From positions 1 through 9,569 of the forward strand of contig CALWVX010000057.1 in NCBI GenBank assembly GCA_944385065.1: a stretch of 9,569 bases of DNA, given 5' to 3'. This DNA comes from an uncultured Oscillospiraceae bacterium (GTDB taxonomy: Bacteria > Bacillota > Clostridia > Oscillospirales > Oscillospiraceae). This document shows positions 1 to 4,707 of the stretch, piece by piece. Both the position numbers and the translations under genes were made by a program. How positions within the stretch are numbered: the stretch's first letter is position 1; the number at the start of each line of letters is the position of its first letter. The notes below the pieces were generated by a model. That model worked only from the letters and a program-made list of their open reading frames with translations, made no database searches and was not told the origin of the DNA.

Positions 1-354
1 ACCTCCGGCCTGCGCATCTCGGTGGGCAAGAACAACAGCCAGAACGACCTGCTCACCTGCAAGCTGGCGGGCAAGGGGGATATCTGGTTCCACACCCAGA
101 AGATCCACGGCTCCCACGTGATTTTGTGGACCGAGGGGCGTCAGCCCGACCTGCAGAGCCTGAACGAGGCCGCCGCCCTGGCCGCCTGGTTCTCCCAGGC
201 CCGGGACAGCGGCAAGGTGCCGGTGGACTATACCCCCGTGCGCTATGTGAAAAAGCCCGGCGGCGCCCGGCCGGGCATGGTGGTCTACACCACCTATGAG
301 ACCGCCTGGGTGGCCCCCGACGGGGAGCTGGCAAAAAAGCTGCGGGTGAAATAA
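1..354 (+). CDS. rqcH: RqcH / NFACT family ribosome quality control protein, C-terminal end (5' truncated)
   Basis: The frame is open from base 1 to the TAA at 352-354, giving the last 117 residues of a longer protein that begins outside the window. The visible part matches the NFACT-R (DUF814) domain that ends RqcH/FbpA/Tae2 proteins. It carries GKNNSQND, then the signature DIWFHTQKIHGSHV at visible residues 27-40, then a KKPGGARPGMVVY stretch near the end. In bacteria RqcH binds 50S subunits carrying stalled peptidyl-tRNA and adds alanine tails that mark the nascent chain for degradation. Older annotations call the family fibronectin-binding protein. No terminator follows: the next gene's promoter begins 8 bases after the stop codon, so read-through into that gene is possible. 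The family call is firm. The RqcH role is taken from family knowledge. Confidence 0.92.
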   Translation, partial: TSGLRISVGKNNSQNDLLTCKLAGKGDIWFHTQKIHGSHVILWTEGRQPDLQSLNEAAALAAWFSQARDSGKVPVDYTPVRYVKKPGGARPGMVVYTTYETAWVAPDGELAKKLRVK

Positions 355-361
355 CTTTCTA

Positions 362-390
362 TTGACAATATAGAACATTTGTTTTATAAT
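362..390 (+). promoter_or_regulatory. Sigma-A promoter of the GyrI-like gene (perfect consensus)
   Basis: TTGACA at 362-367 and TATAAT at 385-390 are separated by exactly 17 bp, so both hexamers match the housekeeping consensus fully. The expected transcription start, about 7 bases past the -10 box, is near 397. That coincides with the first base of the AAAGGAGG ribosome binding site at 397-404, so the 5' leader would be only about 15 nt. Confidence 0.88.
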
Positions 391-411
391 TCCGCCAAAG
401 GAGGTTTGGCC

Positions 412-1047
412 ATGGCATTCGATTTCAAGAAGGAGTACAAGGAGTTCTATCTCCCCAAAAACCGCCCTGAGATCGTCACCGTCCCTCCGGCCAACTACAT
501 CGCGGTCCGGGGGCAGGGCGACCCCAATGTGCCCGACGGCGCCTATCAGCAGGCCATCGGCATTCTGTACGCCGTGGCGTATACGCTGAAAATGAGTTAT
601 AAAACCGACCACCGCATCGAGGGCTTTTTCGACTATGTGGTCCCCCCTCTGGAGGGCTTCTGGGAGCAGGAGGGCGCGAACGGGATCGACTACTCCGACA
701 AGAGCGCGTTCCGCTGGATTTCCGTCATCCGTCTGCCCGATTTTGTGACGGAAGCGGATTTCCGCTGGGCGGTGGAGATCGCCTCGGCCAAGAAAAAGCT
801 GGACTGCTCCCCGGCGGAATTTCTCACTGTGGACGAGGGGCTGTGTGTGCAGATGATGCACCTGGGCCCCTTTGACGACGAGCCCGCCTCGGTGGCCCAG
901 ATGGACGCCTATCTCGCCCGACAGGGCTATGAAAACGACCTGTCCCCCCTCCGGCTCCACCACGAGATCTACCTGTCCGACGCCCGAAAGGTCCCGCCGG
1001 AAAAATGGAGAACCGTGATCCGCCACCCCATCCGTAAACTGCCATAA
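412..1047 (+). CDS. GyrI-like small-molecule-binding domain protein
   Basis: The product has 211 residues and appears cytoplasmic, with no signal peptide or membrane segment. I place the start at the ATG at 412, 7 bases after AAAGGAGG; an in-frame ATG at 379 would overlap the -10 box. The sequence matches the stand-alone GyrI-like (SbmC/Rob C-terminal fold, COG4832-type) proteins of Firmicutes. It opens MAFDFKKEYKEFY, continues with a first repeat around PPANYIAVRGQGDPN (25-39), and ends with the hallmark RLHHEIYLSDARKVPPEKW (181-199). These domains bind hydrophobic or cationic ligands. Some relatives are reported, from memory, to hydrolyse cyclopropane-bearing alkylating natural products using a conserved glutamate; E185 in HHEIYLSD is the natural candidate here. 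The gene appears monocistronic, between its own promoter and the hairpin at 1051-1079. The ligand and any detoxifying role are inferred. Confidence 0.87.
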   Translation: MAFDFKKEYKEFYLPKNRPEIVTVPPANYIAVRGQGDPNVPDGAYQQAIGILYAVAYTLKMSYKTDHRIEGFFDYVVPPLEGFWEQEGANGIDYSDKSAFRWISVIRLPDFVTEADFRWAVEIASAKKKLDCSPAEFLTVDEGLCVQMMHLGPFDDEPASVAQMDAYLARQGYENDLSPLRLHHEIYLSDARKVPPEKWRTVIRHPIRKLP

Positions 1048-1050
1048 GAG

Positions 1051-1079
1051 CGACAGCCGCCCCGTTGGGGCGGCTGTCG
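1051..1079. terminator. Hairpin between convergent genes, possible bidirectional terminator
   Basis: A perfect 13-bp GC-rich stem (1051-1063 pairing with 1067-1079) closes a 3-nt GTT loop. It fills almost the whole gap between two convergent stop codons (TAA at 1045-1047 on plus, TAA at 1080-1082 on minus). Neither side has a good T-run: plus continues TTATGT, minus continues CTCTTATGG. Termination is therefore inferred from stem strength and position. Confidence 0.7.
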
Positions 1080-1958
1080 TTATGTAAACTCATCCTCGTG
1101 TTCCCGGAAGAACTCATAGTAGGCCCGCACATGGGGGAGCTGAGTCCAGGGACGGACCCCCACCGGGTCCCCGTCCAGATCGTAGACCCTGGCCCCCCGG
1201 ATGGACAGCAGGAAGGGCGAGTGGGTGGCGATGACGAACTGGCACCGGTAGAACCGGGCCGAGTCCTCCAGAAACTGCTTCAGCTCCAGCTGGAGCCGGG
1301 GGGAGAGGCTGTTCTCCGGCTCATCCAGCAGATAGAGGCCCCCCTCCCCGATCTCCCGGGTGAAGAAGAGGAAGGCGCTCTCCCCGTTGGACTTGCCGGG
1401 TACGTCGTTCATCACCCGGTCCCGCACATAGCGGGAGCCAGACTTGCGCTGGGCGTCCACCACCTGCCGCAGACGGTCCACGTCCTCCAGAGACCGCATC
1501 TGAAAGCTGGCGTACCGGGCGTCGGCGTACTCCTCCAGCAGCTCCCGCCGCCGGTGCTCGATCCCCTCGTTCATGTACCGGAAGTCCAGCAGATAGTCGA
1601 ACACGTCGTCGCTGGTGATGACCCGGCTGCTCTCCCGCACCTCCCGCCGGAAGGCCGGGGCGGTCTCGGCCCGGCACAGGTCCAGATACCGCTCAAAAAA
1701 GGAGCTCCGGTTGAACACCGCCCCCCGGCGCAGCCCCAGCTTCTCCCCCATGAGATTCAAAATGGTCGTCTTGCCGCTGCCGTTCCCCCCGCACAGAATG
1801 GTGACGGGCTCAAACTGAAACAGCGGCAGCTCCCGGCTGAGGAAAATGCCGAAGGGGTAGCGGCTGGTGTAGCAGGTGCGCTTGTTCTCCCTGTCCCCGG
1901 CCAGGAAATTGGTCTCCGCCGACAGGCCCGGCAGAGCAAAACTTTGCAGATAAACCAT
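1080..1958 (-). CDS. Stand-alone AAA/ABC-class ATPase (AAA_21/AAA_23-like), function unknown
   Basis: The product has 292 residues and no membrane segment, so it is not a transporter permease. It carries a full ABC/SMC-type ATPase set: Walker A GGNGSGKT at 57-64, an unusual signature-like KSNGES at 189-194, Walker B LYLLDEPE at 208-215 (D212, catalytic E213), a D-loop-like NSLSP, and a switch histidine in ATHS (H246). The roughly 120-residue insert between Walker A and the signature is charged and helical-looking. Such single-domain proteins are often labelled AAA family ATPase or putative ABC ATPase and resemble the nucleotide-binding part of overcoming-lysogeny-type and Rad50-like proteins. 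No nuclease or TOPRIM domain follows; the protein stops about 45 residues after the H-loop. The start is ATG at 1958 with GGGAGG four bases upstream. The gene diverges from the GNAT gene. A specific role cannot be assigned. Confidence 0.85.
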   Translation of the reverse strand: MVYLQSFALPGLSAETNFLAGDRENKRTCYTSRYPFGIFLSRELPLFQFEPVTILCGGNGSGKTTILNLMGEKLGLRRGAVFNRSSFFERYLDLCRAETAPAFRREVRESSRVITSDDVFDYLLDFRYMNEGIEHRRRELLEEYADARYASFQMRSLEDVDRLRQVVDAQRKSGSRYVRDRVMNDVPGKSNGESAFLFFTREIGEGGLYLLDEPENSLSPRLQLELKQFLEDSARFYRCQFVIATHSPFLLSIRGARVYDLDGDPVGVRPWTQLPHVRAYYEFFREHEDEFT

Positions 1959-1970
1959 GCTGCCTCCCGA

Positions 1971-1999
1971 TTGTCACCCTCCCCGTTTTATGGTACACT
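1971..1999 (+). promoter_or_regulatory. Probable sigma-A promoter of the GNAT gene, extended -10
   Basis: TTGTCA at 1971-1976 (5 of 6 consensus) lies 17 bp before TACACT at 1994-1999 (4 of 6), which is preceded by an extended -10 TG at 1991-1992. The predicted start is near 2006, at the first base of the GAGGTGA ribosome binding site, so the leader is about 12 nt. The -35 box lies only 12 bp from the start codon of the divergent ATPase gene. I could not identify a minus-strand promoter for that gene. Confidence 0.68.
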
Positions 2000-2017
2000 G
2001 ACGGTGAGGTGAGTGAT

Positions 2018-2281
2018 ATGACTTCTCTGATTACCGAAGATACCCGCATTTACGCCCTGGACGACGGGGGAAAACTGATCGCCGAGATCACCTTCCCCAT
2101 GACTCAACCGGGGGTCTATACCATCGACCACACCTTTGTGGACGCCTCCCTGCGGGGACAGGGGATGGCGGACAGGCTGGTGCGCGCCGCCCTGGAGCAG
2201 ATCAGCGCCCTGGGGGGACGGCCCGCCGCCACCTGCTCCTACGCTCTCTCCTGGCTGGAGAAGCACCCGGACCGGACCTGA
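2018..2281 (+). CDS. Small GNAT-family N-acetyltransferase, YjdJ/NATD1-like
   Basis: The product is 87 residues, a usual length for the minimal YjdJ (COG2388) branch of GNAT acetyltransferases. The acetyl-CoA pyrophosphate loop is visible as LRGQGMADRLV (45-55). It is preceded by the beta-strand DHTFVD and followed by the family's CSYALSWLEKHP block (73-84), in which C73, S74 and Y75 are the commonly conserved positions. The N-terminal part, about residues 8-32, gives the first strands and an exposed PGV turn. I chose the ATG at 2018 because GAGGTGA (2006-2012) lies five bases upstream; a GTG at 2009 is part of that ribosome binding site and has none of its own. The acceptor substrate is unknown for this branch, as is the cellular role. 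The gene appears monocistronic. Confidence 0.87.
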   Translation: MTSLITEDTRIYALDDGGKLIAEITFPMTQPGVYTIDHTFVDASLRGQGMADRLVRAALEQISALGGRPAATCSYALSWLEKHPDRT

Positions 2282-2353
2282 GCACGGCCCCCAGCCGAAA
2301 GAGACACGGCCCCCGTCCAAATGAGACACGGTTCCCGTCCAAATGAGACACGG
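2280..2353. repeat. 22-bp tandem repeat array, about 3.4 units, REP-like
   Basis: Two full units lie at 2301-2322 and 2323-2344. Each reads GAGACACGG, a 3-base core, then CCGTCCAAAT, and they differ only in the core (CCC versus TTC). A degenerate 21-base copy lies at 2280-2300 (GAGCACGG, CCC, CCAGCCGAAA), overlapping the GNAT stop codon. A partial copy, GAGACACGG, lies at 2345-2353 and forms the base of the following terminator. In both full units ACGG pairs with CCGT across the variable core, so each can form a small hairpin. The sequence resembles REP-like intergenic repeats, but that family assignment is from memory and unproven. Confidence 0.8.
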
Positions 2354-2383
2354 CCGCCCGCTTCGCGGGCGGCCGTGCTTTTT
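2349..2383 (+). terminator. Rho-independent terminator of the GNAT gene
   Basis: A perfect 13-bp stem (2349-2361 pairing with 2365-2377) with a TTC loop is followed by C and five T (2379-2383). It is a strong intrinsic terminator on the plus strand. The T-run overlaps the stop codon of the converging minus-strand nfnB gene (2382-2384). The hairpin may also stop that transcript, but the minus-strand side has only the weak run TGTCTCATTT. Confidence 0.88.
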
Positions 2384-3767
2384 ATTCCTTGCTGCTGATG
2401 TACCGGTCGATGGACTTGGCGGCGGACTTGCCCGCCCCCATGGCCAGAATCACGGTGGCGGCGCCGATGGCGGCGTCTCCCCCGGCAAAGATGTTGGGAC
2501 AGGAGGTGCAGCCCCCCTCGTCGGCGGCCACACAGCCCTTCCGGGTCTTTTCCAGGCCGGGGGTGCCCTCATAGCTCATGGGGTTGGGGGAGGTGCCCAG
2601 GGCCATGATGACGGTGTCCACCTCCATCTGGAACTCGCTGCCCGGGATGACCACCGGGCGGCGGCGGCCGGAGTCGTCGGGCTCACCCAGCTCCATGCGC
2701 ACGCAGGTGACGGACTGGACGTGGCCGGTCTCGTCCCCCTCGATGGAGATCGGGTTGGTGAGGAAGTCGAAGATGATGCCCTCCTCCTTGGCGTGGTGGA
2801 TCTCCTCCAGCCGGGCGGGCAGCTCGGCCTCGGAGCGGCGGTAGACGATGTGGACCTCGGCCCCCATGCGCCGGGCGCAGCGGGCCGCGTCCATGGCCAC
2901 GTTGCCGCCTCCCACCACGGCCACCTTCTTCCCGTGGAGGATGGGGGTCTCGCTGTCGGGGCGATAGGCCTTCATCAGGTTGATCCGGGTCAGGTACTCG
3001 TTGGCGGAGTAGACGCCCACCAGCCCCTCTCCGGGGATCTTCATGAACATGGGCAGGCCGGCCCCCGAGCCGATGAACACCGCCTCATAGCCCCGCTCAA
3101 ACAACTCAGGGATGGTGAGCACCTTGCCGATGACCATGTTCAGCTCGATGTCCACCCCCATCTTCTCCAGGTTGGACACCTCCCGGGCCACGATGGCCTT
3201 GGGCAGGCGGAACTCGGGGATGCCGTAGGTGAGCACGCCGCCGGCGGTGTGGAACGCCTCGAACACCGAGACCTCATAGCCCATCCGGGCCAGCTCGCCG
3301 GCACAGGTCAGGCCGGCGGGGCCGGAGCCGATGACGGCCACCTTGTGCCCGTTTTTGGGGGCGGTGGCCACGTTGGCCAGGCCGTGCTCCGCCGCCCAGT
3401 CCGCCACAAAGCGCTCGATGCGGCCGATGGCCACCGGCTCGCCCTTGATGCCCCGGACGCAGACCCCCTCGCACTGGGTCTCCTGGGGGCAGACCCGGCC
3501 GGAAATGGCGGGCAGGGCGTTGGCGTCGGACAGCAGCTGATAGGCGCCGGCCAGATCCCCCTCGGCCACCTTGCCGATGAAGACGGGGATGGGGATGCCC
3601 ACCGGGCAGCCGCCGATGCAGGGCTTGTGCTTGCAGTTGAGGCACCGTTTCGCCTCGTTCTGGGCCTGCTCCAGGGTATAGCCCAGCGCCACCTCCTGGA
3701 AGTTGCCGGCGCGGACCTGGGGGTCCTGCTCAGGCATGGGAGTCTTGTTCATCTGCATGTTAGCCAT
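2382..3767 (-). CDS. nfnB: NfnB-type large subunit of NADH-dependent ferredoxin:NADP+ oxidoreductase (GltA-like)
   Basis: The product is 461 residues, the normal length for GltA/NfnB proteins. The N-terminal iron-sulfur domain has C42, C45, C50, C54 and C93, C99, C103, ligands for two [4Fe-4S] clusters; in known Nfn structures one cluster also uses a glutamate. An FAD site GSGPAG (147-152) follows, then an NADPH site GGGNVA (286-291), and the terminal FAD motif FAGGD (427-431) with ATVILAMGAGKSAA. The neighbour upstream is a PyrK-like subunit rather than a large glutamate synthase chain, so I prefer NfnB over glutamate synthase. NfnAB couples ferredoxin and NADH oxidation to reduction of two NADP+ by flavin-based electron bifurcation, or runs in reverse. 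The ATG at 3767 overlaps the nfnA stop by 8 bp, and its GGAGG lies inside nfnA, implying translational coupling. A SudAB-type sulfide dehydrogenase label is the main alternative. Confidence 0.9.
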   Translation of the reverse strand: MANMQMNKTPMPEQDPQVRAGNFQEVALGYTLEQAQNEAKRCLNCKHKPCIGGCPVGIPIPVFIGKVAEGDLAGAYQLLSDANALPAISGRVCPQETQCEGVCVRGIKGEPVAIGRIERFVADWAAEHGLANVATAPKNGHKVAVIGSGPAGLTCAGELARMGYEVSVFEAFHTAGGVLTYGIPEFRLPKAIVAREVSNLEKMGVDIELNMVIGKVLTIPELFERGYEAVFIGSGAGLPMFMKIPGEGLVGVYSANEYLTRINLMKAYRPDSETPILHGKKVAVVGGGNVAMDAARCARRMGAEVHIVYRRSEAELPARLEEIHHAKEEGIIFDFLTNPISIEGDETGHVQSVTCVRMELGEPDDSGRRRPVVIPGSEFQMEVDTVIMALGTSPNPMSYEGTPGLEKTRKGCVAADEGGCTSCPNIFAGGDAAIGAATVILAMGAGKSAAKSIDRYISSKE

Positions 3768-4608
3768 TCATGGCACCTCCTCCCAGCCGGCACAGGTGCT
3801 TCTCCCTGGACCGGGCCTCAAAGTCCTTGTAGGTGTTGTTGCGGGCAATGACCTCGTCAAAGTCCACCTGATGGCCGTCGAAATCGGGGCCGTCCACACA
3901 GGCGAACTTCACCTCTCCCCCCACGTTCAGCCGGCAGCAGCCGCACATGCCGGTGCCGTCGATCATGATGGGGTTCATGCTCACGGTGGTGGGGATGTTG
4001 TGCCGCTCCGTCAGCTTGCAGGCAAACTTCATCATCATCAGCGGGCCGATGGCGAACACATGGTCATAGTGGACCCCGCTGTTGATCAGCTCCTCCAGCT
4101 TGCCGGTGACAAAGCCGTGATAGCCGTAGCTGCCGTCGTCGGTGCAGATGTACAGATCGGTGCAGGCCTGCCCCATCTCCTCCTCCAGAATGACGATGTC
4201 CTTCGTCTTGAAGCCGCCGATCAGGTCCACCCGGTTCCCCGCCTGGTGCAGGGCGCGGGCCACCGGCAGGGCGATGGCGCAGCCCAGGCCGCCGCCCAGC
4301 ACGGCCACCCGGCCCAGGTCCTCCACCTCGGTGGGCCGTCCCAGCGGGCCCACAAAGTCGTGCAGGCAGTCCCCCTCGTTCAGTCCGTCCAGCGCCAGGG
4401 TGGTGCCCCCGATCTTCTGGTAAATCACCGTGACCAGTCCGTCCCGGGCGCTGGAGATGGTCAGCGGAATCCGCTCGCCCTCCTCGTCCACCCGCAGGAT
4501 GATGAACTGCCCCGCCCTGGCCTTGTCGGCCACCAGCGGCGCGTACACCGAGATCTGACTGATCTCCGGCGTCAGCACCCGCTTGTTCACGATCTCGTAC
4601 TTCTTCAC
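3760..4608 (-). CDS. nfnA: NfnA-type small subunit of NADH-dependent ferredoxin:NADP+ oxidoreductase (PyrK-like)
   Basis: The product is 282 residues and belongs to the ferredoxin-NADP reductase/PyrK fold. The N-terminal barrel carries the FAD-binding RIPLTISS (46-53). The nucleotide-binding half begins with VAVLGGGLGCA (101-111). Near the C-terminus, MIDGTGMCGCC and VKFACVDGPDFDGH (215-246) supply C222, C225 and C237 for a [2Fe-2S] cluster. D217 is a candidate fourth ligand, since Nfn structures show an aspartate ligand. In NfnAB this subunit takes electrons from NADH at the bifurcating complex's non-bifurcating FAD. The start is a GTG at 4608, with GGAGGAG about eight bases upstream. It is the first gene of a two-gene unit with nfnB. 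The gap before it (4609-4676) shows no recognisable promoter boxes. Databases often label such proteins sulfide/dihydroorotate dehydrogenase-like. Confidence 0.89.
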   Translation of the reverse strand: MKKYEIVNKRVLTPEISQISVYAPLVADKARAGQFIILRVDEEGERIPLTISSARDGLVTVIYQKIGGTTLALDGLNEGDCLHDFVGPLGRPTEVEDLGRVAVLGGGLGCAIALPVARALHQAGNRVDLIGGFKTKDIVILEEEMGQACTDLYICTDDGSYGYHGFVTGKLEELINSGVHYDHVFAIGPLMMMKFACKLTERHNIPTTVSMNPIMIDGTGMCGCCRLNVGGEVKFACVDGPDFDGHQVDFDEVIARNNTYKDFEARSREKHLCRLGGGAMNG

Positions 4609-4676
4609 TTGCTTTTCTCCTCCTCGATTGCCGGTCCGCCGGAGACAACTCCCGCAGAAGGCGGCGCGATGATATG

Positions 4677-4701
4677 AAAACGCGGGTCGCCCGCGCGTTT
4701 T
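4677..4701 (-). terminator. Terminator of the rfbA-to-5'-nucleotidase unit
   Basis: On the minus strand an A4 run leads into a CGCGGG/CCCGCG stem (4690-4695 with 4681-4686, triloop 4687-4689) and then TTTT (4680-4677). It lies 6 bases after the stop codon of the 5'-nucleotidase gene. An alternative pairing extends the stem through the A and T runs with a 2-base bulge. It is near-symmetric and separates this unit from nfnAB. Confidence 0.78.
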
Positions 4702-4707
4702 GCCGAA

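Noticed and set aside
1065..2012. A 315-codon plus-strand open frame opposite the ATPase gene.
   Set aside because: It would begin within the convergent hairpin. The minus strand carries complete Walker A, Walker B and H-loop motifs, so this is a shadow.
2280..2353. The tandem repeats as a possible CRISPR array.
   Set aside because: Units are contiguous, with no spacers of unique sequence between copies, and no cas genes are present.
2343..3851. A 502-codon plus-strand open frame opposite nfnB.
   Set aside because: It begins inside the terminator hairpin and its composition (Gly, His, Asp, Leu, Val repeats) is that of an antisense shadow. The minus strand encodes an intact flavoprotein.
4609..4676. 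A possible nfnA promoter in the short gap after the terminator.
   Set aside because: TATCAT- and TTGTCT-like words exist but do not pair at a workable 16-18 bp spacing, so I do not call a promoter.
3703..4677. A 324-codon plus-strand open frame opposite nfnA.
   Set aside because: No domain, no ribosome binding site, biased composition, and it lies fully across the intact NfnA gene.
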